Numbered from the stretch's first letter, positions 17,061-28,126 are shown. The stretch is 64,000 nt of DNA from Pseudomonadaceae bacterium (GCA_019747075.1 JAIERF010000009.1:22624-86623), one strand, 5' to 3'. Numbers and translations: made by a program. The notes: generated from the sequence alone by a model not told the origin.

Positions 17061-20000
17061 TTAAAAGGCGTTTTCACTCTGTTGCTCCAGCAAGCGCTGC
17101 AAAGGCGCCCGGCCAAACAGCCAGAACAGCAACGGCGTCAGCAGGCTGTCCATCAGGGTCGAGCTGACCAGCCCGCCGAAGATCACCACCGCCACCGGAT
17201 GAAGGATTTCCTTACCGGCGGCATCGGCGGCAAACAGCAACGGCAGCAGCGCCAGGGCGGCGGTCAGGGCGGTCATCAGCACCGGCGTCAGGCGTTCCAG
17301 CGAGCCGCGCACAATCAGCGCCTGGCCGAAGCATTCGCCCTCGAATTTGCACAGGTTGATGTAGTGGCTGACCTTGAGAATGCCGTTGCGGGTGGCAATG
17401 CCGGTGAGGGTAATAAAGCCCACCAGGGAGGCCACCGACAGCGAGACGCCCGCCAGCCACATGGCGATCACGCTACCGATCAGCGCCATGGGGATATTGC
17501 CCATGATCAGCAGCGCCAGCCGCGCCGACTGGTAGCGGCTGTAGAGCACCATAAAGATCAGCGCCAGAGACACCAGCGCCAACCCGGCAATCAGCCGACT
17601 GGCCGCCTCCTGAGCCTGGAACTGGCCCTCCAGGCTGACAAAGTAACCCTCCGGCAGGGACTGCGCGGCCAGCAGCGTGCGGATCTGCGCGATGATCGTG
17701 GCCATGTCCGAGCCATCGCTGTTGGCGGCAATCACCAGGCGCCGGCGGCTGTTTTCCCGGCCGACCTGATTGGGTCCATCGGCCTCCTCGATGCTCGCCA
17801 CTTGCGCCAGCGGCACCTTGCCGTGGGGCGTATCGATAAGGATATTGCCCAGGCCCATGGGGTCACGGGCCGAGTCCGGCAGGCGCACCACCAGGTCGAA
17901 GCGTTTGTTGTTGTCGATAATCTGCGTCAGCGTATCGCCTTCGGCCAGGGTCTCCAGGGTTTGCAACAGAGTGCCCGGCGCCACGCCCAACTGGGCGGCG
18001 CGGTCATAGTCGAGGCGCACCTTGATCTGTGGGATCAGCACCTGCTTCTCCACCTGCAGGTCAGTCAGGCCGGGGATCTGCGCCAGCTGCGCGTGCAGCC
18101 CGGCGGCCGTGGCGCGCAGGGTATCGAGGTCATCACCATAGATTTTCAGGGCGATCTGCGCGCGTACCCCGGACAGCAGATGGTCCAGGCGATGGGAGAT
18201 CGGCTGGCCCACCGTCACCGTGGCCGGCAGCAACGCCAGACGCTGGCGGATGTCGGCCATGATCGCCTCGCGCGAGCGCGCGGACGCCCGCAGGTCGACG
18301 TCGATCTCGCTGGAATGCACCCCTTCGGCATGCTCGTCCAGCTCGGCGCGGCCAGTGCGGCGACCCACGCTTTTGACCTCGGGCACTTGCAGCAGCAGGT
18401 TCTCCGCCAGGCTGCCGATGCGGTTGGACTCACTCAACGAGGTGCCGGGGTTAAGCAGCACACCGATGGTCAGGGTGCCTTCGTTGAACGCCGGCAAAAA
18501 AGCCCTGGGCAAAGACCCCACGCTGGCCACCGCCGCGAGCAGCAACAGCACGGCCGCGATCAGGATGCTGTGGGCATGGGCAAACGCGGCCAGCAGAATC
18601 CGCCGCTGCGCACGCTTGAGCCAGGTCACCAACGGCGAGTCGCCGTGAGCGATCTGCTGCATCCGTGGCAGCAGGTAATAACAGAGCACCGGCGTCACTG
18701 TCAGGGCCACCGCCAGGCTGGCCAGAATCGAGGTGATATAGGCCACGCCCAACGGCGCGAACAGCCGCCCTTCGATCCCCGGCAAGGCAAACAGCGGGAC
18801 AAACACCAGCACCACCACCAGAGTCGCGACGACCACCCCAGAACGCACCTCGTTGCAGGCTGCGGCGATCACCTTGAGGATGCTGAGCGCATTGCTCGGG
18901 CGCTGTTCCTTGAGGCGGCGCAGGACGTTTTCGACATCCACCAACGCATCGTCCACCAGCTCGCCAATGGCAATCGCCAGGCCGCCGAGGGTCATCACAT
19001 TGACCGACAAGCCCAGGGCCTTGAACACCAGGAAGGTGATCGCCAGCGAGAGCGGGATGGCGGTCAGGGAGATCAGCGTGGTGCGCACGTTGAGCAGGAA
19101 CAGCAGCAGGATGATCGCCACCATGATCGCCCCGTCGCGCAGGGCCTCCTGCACGTTGGCGATCGAGGCATCGATAAAATCGGCCTGGCGAAAGGACACC
19201 TGCGGCGTGCTGATGCCCGGCGGCAAGCGCGTGGCCAGGCTGTCCAGGGCCTGCTCGATCTGCCGGGTCAGGGCGATCGAGTCGGCGTTCGGCTGCTTCT
19301 GCACGCTGACGATCACCGCCGGTTTACCGGCAAAGCCGCCATCGCCACGTTTGAACGCCGGGGCGAACTTCACCACTGCCACCTGTTTAAGCAGGATCGG
19401 CTGGCCGTTGACCACCTTCACCGCCAGGCTCTGCAAATCCGCCAGGCGGGTGGTGCGGCCCATATGGCGAATCAGGTACTCGCGCGCATTCTGCTCCAGG
19501 TAGCCGCCGCTGGTGTTGCTGGAAAAGCCCTGCAGCGCGCTGCTCAGTTCGGCATAGCTGACGTCCAGCTGGGCCATCATGGCCGAGTCCGGCTCGACCC
19601 GGAATTGGCGCACTTCGCCGCCGATGGGGATCACCTGGGCCACGCCCGGAATCGACAGCAAGCGCGGGCGCAGGACGAAATCCACATACTCGCGCACGGC
19701 CATCGGGCTGACCTGGGCCGGGTCGGCCGGCAAGGCGATCAGCATGATCTCGCCCATCACCGAGGAGATCGGCCCCATCGCCGGTTTGACCCCCTCCGGC
19801 AACTGCTCGCGGACCTCGGCCAGGCGTTCGGCGATCAACTGGCGGTTGCGGTAGATATCCGAACCCCAGGCAAATTCGGCGTAGACAATCGACAAACCGA
19901 TACCGGACACCGAGCGCACGCGGGTGACGCCGGGCATGCCGTTGAGGGCAGTTTCCAGCGGGAAGCTGACCAGCTGCTCGACCTCTTCCGGGGCCATGCC

Positions 20001-20162
20001 GCCGGCTTCGCTCATGATCGTGACGGTGGGCTTGTTCAGGTCCGGGAACACATCCACCGGCATCTGCTGCGCCGTCAGGCCGCCATAGAGCAGGACGATC
20101 ACCGCAAACGCCAGGACAAACAGGCGGTTGTGCAGGCTGTGCGTGACGATCCAGTTAAACAT
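17061..20162 (-). CDS. Heavy-metal efflux RND permease (CzcA/CusA superfamily, substrate uncertain)
   Basis: [28 protein letters not shown]...[37 protein letters not shown]4 region [23 protein letters not shown]. Confidence 0.93.
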   Translation of the reverse strand: MFNWIVTHSLHNRLFVLAFAVIVLLYGGLTAQQMPVDVFPDLNKPTVTIMSEAGGMAPEEVEQLVSFPLETALNGMPGVTRVRSVSGIGLSIVYAEFAWGSDIYRNRQLIAERLAEVREQLPEGVKPAMGPISSVMGEIMLIALPADPAQVSPMAVREYVDFVLRPRLLSIPGVAQVIPIGGEVRQFRVEPDSAMMAQLDVSYAELSSALQGFSSNTSGGYLEQNAREYLIRHMGRTTRLADLQSLAVKVVNGQPILLKQVAVVKFAPAFKRGDGGFAGKPAVIVSVQKQPNADSIALTRQIEQALDSLATRLPPGISTPQVSFRQADFIDASIANVQEALRDGAIMVAIILLLFLLNVRTTLISLTAIPLSLAITFLVFKALGLSVNVMTLGGLAIAIGELVDDALVDVENVLRRLKEQRPSNALSILKVIAAACNEVRSGVVVATLVVVLVFVPLFALPGIEGRLFAPLGVAYITSILASLAVALTVTPVLCYYLLPRMQQIAHGDSPLVTWLKRAQRRILLAAFAHAHSILIAAVLLLLAAVASVGSLPRAFLPAFNEGTLTIGVLLNPGTSLSESNRIGSLAENLLLQVPEVKSVGRRTGRAELDEHAEGVHSSEIDVDLRASARSREAIMADIRQRLALLPATVTVGQPISHRLDHLLSGVRAQIALKIYGDDLDTLRATAAGLHAQLAQIPGLTDLQVEKQVLIPQIKVRLDYDRAAQLGVAPGTLLQTLETLAEGDTLTQIIDNNKRFDLVVRLPDSARDPMGLGNILIDTPHGKVPLAQVASIEEADGPNQVGRENSRRRLVIAANSDGSDMATIIAQIRTLLAAQSLPEGYFVSLEGQFQAQEAASRLIAGLALVSLALIFMVLYSRYQSARLALLIMGNIPMALIGSVIAMWLAGVSLSVASLVGFITLTGIATRNGILKVSHYINLCKFEGECFGQALIVRGSLERLTPVLMTALTAALALLPLLFAADAAGKEILHPVAVVIFGGLVSSTLMDSLLTPLLFWLFGRAPLQRLLEQQSENAF

Positions 20163-20216
20163 TCGCCCTCTCCAGGCAGGCCGCGCGGGCAGTGATGGGG
20201 TCAAAATGGTGCATGG

Positions 20217-21311
20217 CTAGCGAATCTGATTGAGCAGGCTGGCGCCGTCGCTGACCACCCGGCTGCCGGCGGGCAACTGACGGACCAGCACCCGCGCACC
20301 GTCCAGCGCCTGGGGCTGCACGGTGACCGCGCGAAACACCAGGGCCTGTTCGTGCAGCCAGACCACCGACTCATTGGCGCTATTCTTCACCACGCTGCTG
20401 ACCGGCAGCGCCACCCCGCTGAGCGGCTCACCGGTTTGCGCCAGCACCCGCACCGTCTGCCCAAGGGCCAGGGCCATGGGTTGCTCGGGGGCAAAGCGCA
20501 GGGGCAAGGCGCCATCGCGCAGCACCAGCGCACCGCCCAGGTAACGCAGCTTGACCCCGTGCAAGGAGGCGCCGCGCAAGCTGCCCACCAGCGCCGGGTC
20601 ATAGGCCAGGGCTTCGATCTGCAAACCCGCGGGGTCGATGATGCTGAACAGCACATCGCGGGGCTCGACCACCTGGCCATTGAGCACATTGCTGGCGGCC
20701 ACCACCCCGGCCACCGGCGCACGCAACGCCTCGCCCTGGCTCACCGCCGCCAACGCCGCACTGCGACCGCGCAGCGCGGCCAGCTCCGCCGCGGCCGCCT
20801 GCAGGTCTTTGCGCGGCACGCTGTTGGCCAGGGCCTGCAAGCGCTGCAGGTTTTGCCCGGCCAGGGTCAACTGGCTGCGCGTGGCTGCCAGCTCGGCCTG
20901 CTGCTGGGCCTGCTCATAGGCACTCACCGTGGGCACCAGCCAGGCCAGCAACTGGCCCTGACTAACGCGGCTGCCGAGGCTCGGCAAACCACTGGCCGGC
21001 GCGCGGATACGGCCGGCGCTGCTGGCTTGCAGCTGGCCGCCACGATTGGGGTCCATGACCACATGGCCATTCAACTCGATCACCCGCGATTGACTCGTGG
21101 CCTGCGCCACCAGGGTACGAATCCCCAGCCGGCGCTGGGCTTCCTTGGGCAGCAGCACGCGGCCATCGGCCAGGCGCTGCGGGCTGTTGCCCGGGCTGAC
21201 CACGCTGGCTGCCTCGGCATGCACCTCATCGCCATGGGCCAGGACCGCCGGACTGGCCAGTGCCGCGAGCACCAGCAACAACAGGCCGCCAGGCCGCACT
21301 TTGTGGCTCAT
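20217..21311 (-). CDS. Efflux RND periplasmic adaptor (HlyD/CzcB-type) with HGDEVH N-terminus
   Basis: MSHKVRPGGLLLLVLAALASPAVLAHGDEVHAEA...SSAGRIRAPASGLPSLGSRVSQGQLLAWLVPT. Confidence 0.88.
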   Translation of the reverse strand: MSHKVRPGGLLLLVLAALASPAVLAHGDEVHAEAASVVSPGNSPQRLADGRVLLPKEAQRRLGIRTLVAQATSQSRVIELNGHVVMDPNRGGQLQASSAGRIRAPASGLPSLGSRVSQGQLLAWLVPTVSAYEQAQQQAELAATRSQLTLAGQNLQRLQALANSVPRKDLQAAAAELAALRGRSAALAAVSQGEALRAPVAGVVAASNVLNGQVVEPRDVLFSIIDPAGLQIEALAYDPALVGSLRGASLHGVKLRYLGGALVLRDGALPLRFAPEQPMALALGQTVRVLAQTGEPLSGVALPVSSVVKNSANESVVWLHEQALVFRAVTVQPQALDGARVLVRQLPAGSRVVSDGASLLNQIR

Positions 21312-21835
21312 GCTCGTACTCCTTGTGGCTGCCGGCGCCAGGCCAACCAGCCGCACAGCGGTACGGCCAGCAGCGCCACGGCGGCGCCCAGCCAGCCGCT
21401 GCTGAGCTTGCCGGTCAGCGGCTCGGCCGCCGGCGCCGGGCTGACGCTGAGCCGGGCATCGAGCAAGTCGGACTGCTCGCCCGCCAGCACAGTGAACAGC
21501 AGCTCGTGCTGGCCCGGATGATTCAACGGCGCCGCGCTGGCCTGATAGGTACCAGGCGCAACGGCGGCGAGGGTGGCACTGAACGCAGCGCTTGCCACCT
21601 CGATGCTGGCCTCGGTCACCGGCTGGTTGTCGCTGTAGCGATCGAGGTACACCGTCAGGGTGTCGCCCTGCAGTTGCGCGACCAGCTCAAAATCCAGCGA
21701 GTGCGCCTCGGCACTGGGCAGGCTGTGGCTGCTGGCCGGCAACGGCGGCGCCTCGCCATGCACTTCGTCGCCATGGGCCAGGACCAGGCCGGGCAGCAGG
21801 CCCAGCAGCGCCAGGAAAGTTTGTGGGGCATTCAT
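21308..21835 (-). CDS. Exported protein with HGDEVH N-terminus and C-terminal TM segment, metal operon accessory
   Basis: MNAPQTFLALLGLLPGLVLAHGDEVHGEAPPL...; ATGA overlaps at both ends with tolC-like and adaptor genes. Confidence 0.72.
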   Translation of the reverse strand: MNAPQTFLALLGLLPGLVLAHGDEVHGEAPPLPASSHSLPSAEAHSLDFELVAQLQGDTLTVYLDRYSDNQPVTEASIEVASAAFSATLAAVAPGTYQASAAPLNHPGQHELLFTVLAGEQSDLLDARLSVSPAPAAEPLTGKLSSGWLGAAVALLAVPLCGWLAWRRQPQGVRA

Positions 21836-23040
21836 GGCAACACTCCGGCGGCCTGATTGAAACGGGAAATGGCGCGCCCAAGCCCATGCTCGGCGCGCTG
21901 CACCTGGGCCTCGGCGTCCAGCTGCTCCTGCTGGCTACGCAGTTGCGCCAGCAGGTCGAACTGGCCAAGCCGAAAACCCTTGTCGATCCAGGCGCTGCGC
22001 TGTGTAACCAGGGCCAGCTCGGCACTGGCCAGGGTGCGCTGCTCGCGGCTCTGGCGCAGTTCAAGCTCGGCACCCGCCAGCTCGGTGGCGATCCGCTCAC
22101 GCTCCAGCTGGCGGCGGCTTTGCGCCTCAATCCAGTCGGCATTGGCGGCGCTGATGCGCGCCTGATTGCGCGACTCGGTGCCAAACGGAATGCTGATGCC
22201 GAGCTTGACCCGGTCGCGGTAGGCGGCGCCCTGCTCATCGCGCTCCGAGCTGTAGGTCAGGGCCAGTTCCGGCGCCGTATCGCTGGCGCTGCTGGCCTGT
22301 TCCAGACGCGCCTGAGCGCTGTGGCTGCGCGCCTGCAAACTGTTTAACAGCGGGTGCTGCTCCAGGGCCACGGGCGCCGTCAGCACTTCATCCTGATCCG
22401 GCACGGCGGCGCCACGCGCAAGCAAGGCAAAGCCCTGGTCGGCCCGCTGCCAGGCCAGCGTCGCCAGGCTCTGCTGGCGCTTGGCGCGCTGCACGCCGAT
22501 GCTCGCCTGGTTGCCATCCAGGGCGGCCAACTCACCGGCCGCCACCCGCCGCTCGACCTCCTCCGCCAGTTGCTGGGCCGCCGCCAGCTGGCGCCGGGCC
22601 GTGGCCAGGTCCACCTCGGCCAAGCGCAGCGCCCACCAGCTTTCGCGCAGTTGCCCGGCCAGTTGCAGACGCTGCAGGCTGCTGTTGCCATTGAATGCCG
22701 TGCGCTGCGCCTCGGCCACCGCCACCGCCTTGGCGCGCTGCCCCGGCAACCAGATCGGCGCAGCCAGCTCGACCTCCCATTCGCGATGGCCGAGGTCGTC
22801 ATTCAACTGATCAGTGCTATTGGACAGGCCGATGGTCGGCGGTTGCGGCGTCCAGGCCTGACTGGCAACCAACTGCGCGCTGTATTGCGCCTGCCGCGCC
22901 GTCAGCGGCTCGGCCTGCGCCGCCCAGGCCTGCTCCAGCGCCTCGCGCAAAGTAGCCGCCTGAGCATTGCCGAACAGGCAAACACTGCAGAGCAGGCCAA
23001 CAGGCAACACCTGGAAAACGTTCACCACAGACAACCCCAT
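21832..23040 (-). CDS. TolC-family outer-membrane efflux protein (CzcC-like)
   Basis: ATLREALEQAWAAQAEPLTARQAQYSAQLVASQAWTPQPPTIGLS; alpha-helical OEP pattern. Confidence 0.9.
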   Translation of the reverse strand: MGLSVVNVFQVLPVGLLCSVCLFGNAQAATLREALEQAWAAQAEPLTARQAQYSAQLVASQAWTPQPPTIGLSNSTDQLNDDLGHREWEVELAAPIWLPGQRAKAVAVAEAQRTAFNGNSSLQRLQLAGQLRESWWALRLAEVDLATARRQLAAAQQLAEEVERRVAAGELAALDGNQASIGVQRAKRQQSLATLAWQRADQGFALLARGAAVPDQDEVLTAPVALEQHPLLNSLQARSHSAQARLEQASSASDTAPELALTYSSERDEQGAAYRDRVKLGISIPFGTESRNQARISAANADWIEAQSRRQLERERIATELAGAELELRQSREQRTLASAELALVTQRSAWIDKGFRLGQFDLLAQLRSQQEQLDAEAQVQRAEHGLGRAISRFNQAAGVLP

Positions 23041-23123
23041 CCCCTCAGCGCTTGGCGTTGATCGCCCGGGCCACGCACAGGGCCCACTGAGGCGTACGGT
23101 GGCATATCGGCCGGCGCCGGGTG

Positions 23124-23138
23124 ATTACATTTCTGTCA
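23124..23138. promoter_or_regulatory. Candidate response-regulator box in the divergent metal-operon promoter
   Basis: ATTACATTTCTGTCA (reverse TGACAGAAATGTAAT), imperfect dyad resembling metal two-component boxes, between the divergent efflux and regulator operons. Confidence 0.45.
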
Positions 23139-23200
23139 GCTGCTGGCTGGCCCAAGGGATTAGCGGCACACTGCGCCCACCCTCCCCATGAGTAGCGCGG

Positions 23201-23887
23201 ATGACGATTCTGGTGGTCGAAGACGAGCCGAAAACCGGCGTCTTCCTGCAGCAAGGCCTGAGCGAAGCCGGCTTTGCGGTCGAGCGCGTAACCGACGGCA
23301 CGGCAGCCCTGCAACGGGCCCTGACGACGCCCTATGAATTGCTGATTCTCGACATCATGCTGCCCGGCCTGGATGGCTGGCAGGTGCTTAGCCAGATGCG
23401 CGCGGCCGGCCAGCAAACCCCGGTGCTGTTCCTCAGCGCCCGTGACCGCATCGAGGACCGGGTTCGCGGCTTGGAGCTGGGCGCCGACGACTACCTGATC
23501 AAGCCCTTCGCCTTCGCCGAACTGCTCGCTCGGGTCAGAACCCTGCTGCGCCGCGGCAGCAGCAACACCGCCACGCTGCTGCAGATTGCCGACCTGGAAG
23601 TCGACCTGCTGTCACGCCGTGCGGTGCGCGCCGGCCAGCGCATCGAGCTGACCAGCAAGGAGTTTGCCCTGCTGGAGCTGCTGCTGCGCCGGCGCGGCGA
23701 AGTGCTGCCCAAGGCGCTGATCGCCGCCGAGGTCTGGGACATGCATTTCGACAGCGACACCAATGTGATCGAAGTGGCCATCCGCCGCCTGCGCGCCAAG
23801 ATCGACGACGATTTCAGCCCCAAGCTGATCCACACCGCCCGCGGCATGGGCTATCGCCTGGACCTGCTGGAGCTGGCCTCAACATGA
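23201..23887 (+). CDS. Heavy-metal response regulator, OmpR/CopR-CusR type
   Basis: [33 protein letters not shown]...[11 protein letters not shown]. Confidence 0.93.
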   Translation: MTILVVEDEPKTGVFLQQGLSEAGFAVERVTDGTAALQRALTTPYELLILDIMLPGLDGWQVLSQMRAAGQQTPVLFLSARDRIEDRVRGLELGADDYLIKPFAFAELLARVRTLLRRGSSNTATLLQIADLEVDLLSRRAVRAGQRIELTSKEFALLELLLRRRGEVLPKALIAAEVWDMHFDSDTNVIEVAIRRLRAKIDDDFSPKLIHTARGMGYRLDLLELAST

Positions 23888-25263
23888 TGCGGATTTCCCT
23901 GACGGCGCGCCTGAGCCTGCTCTTCATGCTCGCGGTGACCGCCGTGCTGGTGCTGGCCGGGCTGAGCTTCAACCACCTCAGCCAGCACCACTTCCTGCAG
24001 CTCGACCGCCAGACCCTGGCCGAAAAACTCAGCGCCACCCGCAACATTCTCGGCCAGCTAGACGACCTCCAGCAGTTCGACCGCCTGCGCCCGCAACTGC
24101 GCGCCCTGCTCGGGGCGCACCGCGACATTACCGCACTGATCCTCGACACGGCCGGCCAGCCGCTGTTTGCCGAACCGGGCCAGCTGCCGGTGCCGGCCGC
24201 CTTGGCCAACAGCACTAGCACCGAGGTCTGGCAATGGCAGCACCACGACCACTACTTTCGCGGCCTCAGTGCGGCGGTCACGGTGCCCGCAGACAACGCA
24301 CCGCTGCGGGTGATCCTGCTGCTGGACAGCACCCCGCACATGCACTTTTTCAGCGCCGTGCAACGCTGGTTCTGGATGGCCCTGGTGCTGAGCGCCCTGT
24401 TCAGCGCCGGGCTCGGCTGGCTGGTGGCGCGCCGCGGCTTGCTGCCCCTGCGCCAGGTCACGGCGGTGGCCGCGTCGATCTCCGCCGCCTCGCTGCAAGA
24501 GCGCATCCCGTTGGCTGCCGTGCCCTTGGAGCTGCAGCAACTGGCGGCCTCGTTCAACGCCATGCTGGCGCGCCTGGACGACGCCTTTATGCGCCTGTCG
24601 AACTTCTCCGCCGACATTGCCCACGAACTGCGCACGCCGCTAAGCAACCTGATGACGCAAACCGAGGTGGTGCTGGCGCAACCACGGGACAGCGAGGCCT
24701 ATCAGGAAACCCTGTACGCCAACCTGGATGACTGCAAGCGCATGGCGCGGATGATCGATGACATGCTGTTCCTGGCCAAAGCCGATAACGGCCTGATCGT
24801 CCCCGAACAACAGCCGGTGGCCCTCGACGTCGAGGTGGAAAAGCTCTTCGAGTATTACCGCCTGCTGGCCGATGAGCGCGGCATCCGCTTGCAGCTGCGC
24901 GGCCACGCCGTGGTGCGTGGCGACGTGCTGATGCTGCACCGGGCGCTTTCCAATCTGCTCTCCAATGCCCTGCGCTACACCCCGGCCGGCGCCAGCATCC
25001 AGGTCGAACTGGAGCAAAACGCCAACGGCAGCGAGCTGCGCCTGAGTAATCCGGGGCCGACCATTGCCGGCGAACACCTGGAGCGGCTGTTCGACCGTTT
25101 CTACCGTGCCGATCCGGCCCGCCGCGAAGGCAGCCCGCACAACGCCGGCCTGGGCCTGGCGATCACCCGCTCGATCATCCACGCCCACCAGGGGCAGATC
25201 CACTGCACCTCGGTCGCCGGGAAAACCACCTTCTGTGTGCAGTTTCCAGCCGCAGCGCAGTGA
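23884..25263 (+). CDS. Heavy-metal sensor histidine kinase
   Basis: [60 protein letters not shown]; CusS/CopS-like. Confidence 0.93.
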   Translation: MMRISLTARLSLLFMLAVTAVLVLAGLSFNHLSQHHFLQLDRQTLAEKLSATRNILGQLDDLQQFDRLRPQLRALLGAHRDITALILDTAGQPLFAEPGQLPVPAALANSTSTEVWQWQHHDHYFRGLSAAVTVPADNAPLRVILLLDSTPHMHFFSAVQRWFWMALVLSALFSAGLGWLVARRGLLPLRQVTAVAASISAASLQERIPLAAVPLELQQLAASFNAMLARLDDAFMRLSNFSADIAHELRTPLSNLMTQTEVVLAQPRDSEAYQETLYANLDDCKRMARMIDDMLFLAKADNGLIVPEQQPVALDVEVEKLFEYYRLLADERGIRLQLRGHAVVRGDVLMLHRALSNLLSNALRYTPAGASIQVELEQNANGSELRLSNPGPTIAGEHLERLFDRFYRADPARREGSPHNAGLGLAITRSIIHAHQGQIHCTSVAGKTTFCVQFPAAAQ

Positions 25264-26037
25264 TCAGAGAAACTTGGAGAAGTCCGGCTGACGGCGCTGC
25301 ATAAAGGCCGACAGGGCTTCGATGGCCTCCGGCGAGCGCAGGCGCTGGCCGAACAGCTCGCCTTCGGCAGTGATCACCTGGCGCAACTCTTCACGCCCCG
25401 GCGCTTGCATCAGTTGTTTGCTCACCGCCACCGCTGACGGTGCCAGTTGCTGGAAGCGCCGGGCCATGGCCGCGGCTTTTTCCAGGGTGGCCACGCCATC
25501 GTCGAGCACGCCGTTGGCAATGCCCCAACTGGCGGCCTGCTCACCGGTGAAGGACTCGCCCAGCAGCAACAGCTCGGCCGCCTTGGCATGGCCGAGCAGG
25601 CGCGGCAGGATCAGGCTGGAGCCGAACTCCGGGCACAGGCCGAGGCTGACAAAGGGCATCTTCAACTTGGCGCAGCGGCTGACGTAGACCAGATCGCAAT
25701 GCAGCAACAGGGTGGTGCCAATCCCCACGGCAGCACCGGCCACGGCGGCGACAATCGGTTTTTTTAGTTCGAACAGCGCGCGCATAAAGTGGAACACCGG
25801 GCTGTCCTGGCTGACCGGCGGCGCCTGGAGAAAATCCGCCACATCGTTGCCGCTGGTAAAGCACTCGGCGCCACCGGTGATCAGCACCGCGCGCACCTCG
25901 GGCTCGGCATCCGCGGCCAGCAAGGCCTCGGCCATGGCGCTGTACATGGCGCGGGTCAGGGCATTCTTCTTCTCGGGGCGATTGATGCGCAAGGTCAACA
26001 GACCGTCGGCGCGCGTCACAACTACATGCTCACTCAT
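25264..26037 (-). CDS. Enoyl-CoA hydratase/isomerase family protein
   Basis: LTLRINRPEKKNALTRAMYSAMAEALLAAD...KPIVAAVAGAAVGIGTTLLLHCDLVY. Confidence 0.92.
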   Translation of the reverse strand: MSEHVVVTRADGLLTLRINRPEKKNALTRAMYSAMAEALLAADAEPEVRAVLITGGAECFTSGNDVADFLQAPPVSQDSPVFHFMRALFELKKPIVAAVAGAAVGIGTTLLLHCDLVYVSRCAKLKMPFVSLGLCPEFGSSLILPRLLGHAKAAELLLLGESFTGEQAASWGIANGVLDDGVATLEKAAAMARRFQQLAPSAVAVSKQLMQAPGREELRQVITAEGELFGQRLRSPEAIEALSAFMQRRQPDFSKFL

Positions 26038-26067
26038 GACCTTCCTCGCGGCGCGGGCGCCTGCAAG

Positions 26068-27006
26068 TCAGGCGCGCGGCAAAAACACGTCGGCCAACAC
26101 TTGATTGCGCGGCAGACCTAACAGATAGAGCCGGCGCGCGAATGCTTCGACGCTGGCGGGGCCGCCGCAGAGTAAGGCCTGGGTTTGCCGGGAAACAAGG
26201 CGCAGTTCGGCCAAAGCAGCCGGCAACTCGGCCGCCGTCACCAGGCGGATGTGCAGCTGCGGATGCTGCGCCGCCAACGCGTGCAGCGGCGCAGCCAGGT
26301 AATGCGCGGCAGGCTCGCTGGCCAGGTGCAGCAGCTGAATCGGCCCGCGGTGCCCCTGGCGCAAAGCCTCGCGCAGGATGCCCCAGAGCGGCGCCAGGCC
26401 CGTGCCGGCCGCCAGCAAGCACAGCGGCCGTGCCTGCCAGTCTGGGTCGTAATGCAGGGCACCGCCGCGCAACTCGCCCAGGCGCAGGCTCTGGCCGAGC
26501 TGAAAACGGCGCGCCGCGGTGCTAAAGGCGCCGGGCTTGGCGCAATCGATGTGCAACTCCAGCCAGTCGTCGGCATCTGGCAGGCTGGCAAGGGAGTATG
26601 GCCGGGCAATACTCGCGTCGGCCCACAGCAGCAGATGCTGGCCGGCCTGATAGGCCAGGCGCCGCTCTGGTTGCAGGCGCAAGCGCAGTACGTCGCTGGT
26701 CAGCCAGTCGCAACCGACGATGCTCGCCGCGCGGCCGTCGCGCAGGGGATCGAAGACTTGCACAGTTAAATCGTCGGCCACCCGGCACTGGCAGGCCAGG
26801 CGCCAGCCTTGTTGGCGCTGCGCCGCACTCAAGGCGTCGGGCTGGGCATCCTCAGGTTCGCCCTGCAGACAACGCACCAGGCAGGCGTGACAACTGCCGG
26901 CGCGGCAGCTGTTGGGCACGGCAATACCGGCAGCGAGCAAGGCGTCGAGCAGGTTGCTGGCTTGCGCTACCTGGATATTCTTATCGCCGACCTTGAGCTC
27001 AGGCAT
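26068..27006 (-). CDS. 2Fe-2S ferredoxin / FAD-NAD reductase fusion
   Basis: CRAGSCHACLVRCLQGEPE...GWRLACQC (2Fe-2S cysteines), RPYSLASLPDADDWLELHI and GTGLAPLWGILREAL (FNR). Confidence 0.9.
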   Translation of the reverse strand: MPELKVGDKNIQVAQASNLLDALLAAGIAVPNSCRAGSCHACLVRCLQGEPEDAQPDALSAAQRQQGWRLACQCRVADDLTVQVFDPLRDGRAASIVGCDWLTSDVLRLRLQPERRLAYQAGQHLLLWADASIARPYSLASLPDADDWLELHIDCAKPGAFSTAARRFQLGQSLRLGELRGGALHYDPDWQARPLCLLAAGTGLAPLWGILREALRQGHRGPIQLLHLASEPAAHYLAAPLHALAAQHPQLHIRLVTAAELPAALAELRLVSRQTQALLCGGPASVEAFARRLYLLGLPRNQVLADVFLPRA

Positions 27007-28126
27007 CGCTGGCCTGCCAGGCGGCGGCACAGCGATTGCGCCCATCGCGCTTGGCCCGGTACAGGGCCTGATCGGCACGCTGCAAGGCATCGTCCAGCTC
27101 ATCGTCGCAGTGCAGCAACGTCATGCCTGCCGACAGGCTGATGCCCTTGACGTGCACGCCCACCGGCTCGGCCGCCGCAAACGCCTCGCGCAGGCGTTCA
27201 CAACAGGCACTGAACTGGTCAATGCTGGTGTCCGGCAACAGCAGCACGAACTCCTCACCACCGTAACGGGCGAGGATATCGCCATCCCGCAGGCAGGCTC
27301 GCGCCACCGCGGCAAAGGTCTGCAGCACCCGGTCACCGACGGCATGGCCGTAGCTGTCGTTGACCTGCTTGAAATGGTCGAGGTCGATCAAGGCCAAGCC
27401 ATGCACCTGCCCTGGCGCCAGCATGGCCAACTCATTGGCCGCCAGGGCCAGAAAGTGGCGGCGATTGAACAGCCCGGTCAGCTCATCGGTGGCGGCCAGG
27501 CTTTCCAGCTGGCGCATCATCCCGCGCAGGGTGTCCTGGTGCGCCTGCAGGGCGAAGCGGCGCTTGCGCATGCGCTGGCTCAGGGCCTGCAGGTAGCTAG
27601 CGAATAGGTACAGCCAGCAGAGTACGAAGAACAACGCCGCCACCTGCAGCAAGACCAGCGCTGGATCTTGCAACTTCTGCTGCGAGGCTTCCCACAGGTT
27701 GAGGCCGAGAAAACTGCAGAAGGCAAAGGCCGCGCAACGGGCGAAGACCCGCGGCGGCAACTGGAACACGCCGAACAACAGGATCAGCACATAGAACATC
27801 AGCAGGGTGCCACGGCCGCTGTCGAGCAGAGCCAGCAGATAGGTCAGCCAGCTACAGCCGACCAATACCTGTGCTTCAGTCATGCTCGGATCACGAAAGC
27901 GCAGGTTGTAGTCGCTGCGCAGCAAGGCAAAGAACAGCAGCTGACTGAGCACCACCAGCACGCTACTGACCAGCGCCACGTTCAGCGGCGCCGGCAGCAG
28001 GTCGAAACTCACGGCCAGCCAGAACAGCGTCATGGCAATGCCGTAAGTGGCCACAGCCATGGCAAAACGGCGTAACAGCAAGTGCTGTAACGAACGCCTG
28101 TTCACTGGTTGCTTGCTGGCACTCAT
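26999..28126 (-). CDS. Membrane-anchored GGDEF diguanylate cyclase
   Basis: ATDELTGLFNRRHFL...RDGDILARYGGEEFVLLLPD; GGEEF active site with RxxD I-site five residues upstream; N-terminal TM helices. Confidence 0.92.
   Translation of the reverse strand: MSASKQPVNRRSLQHLLLRRFAMAVATYGIAMTLFWLAVSFDLLPAPLNVALVSSVLVVLSQLLFFALLRSDYNLRFRDPSMTEAQVLVGCSWLTYLLALLDSGRGTLLMFYVLILLFGVFQLPPRVFARCAAFAFCSFLGLNLWEASQQKLQDPALVLLQVAALFFVLCWLYLFASYLQALSQRMRKRRFALQAHQDTLRGMMRQLESLAATDELTGLFNRRHFLALAANELAMLAPGQVHGLALIDLDHFKQVNDSYGHAVGDRVLQTFAAVARACLRDGDILARYGGEEFVLLLPDTSIDQFSACCERLREAFAAAEPVGVHVKGISLSAGMTLLHCDDELDDALQRADQALYRAKRDGRNRCAAAWQASDA

Noticed and set aside
17082-20195. 1037 aa plus-strand ORF covering nearly all of the RND pump gene
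   Set aside because: Antisense open frame in GC-rich DNA; low-complexity Gln/Arg/His composition and exact opposition to a well-supported CzcA-family gene.
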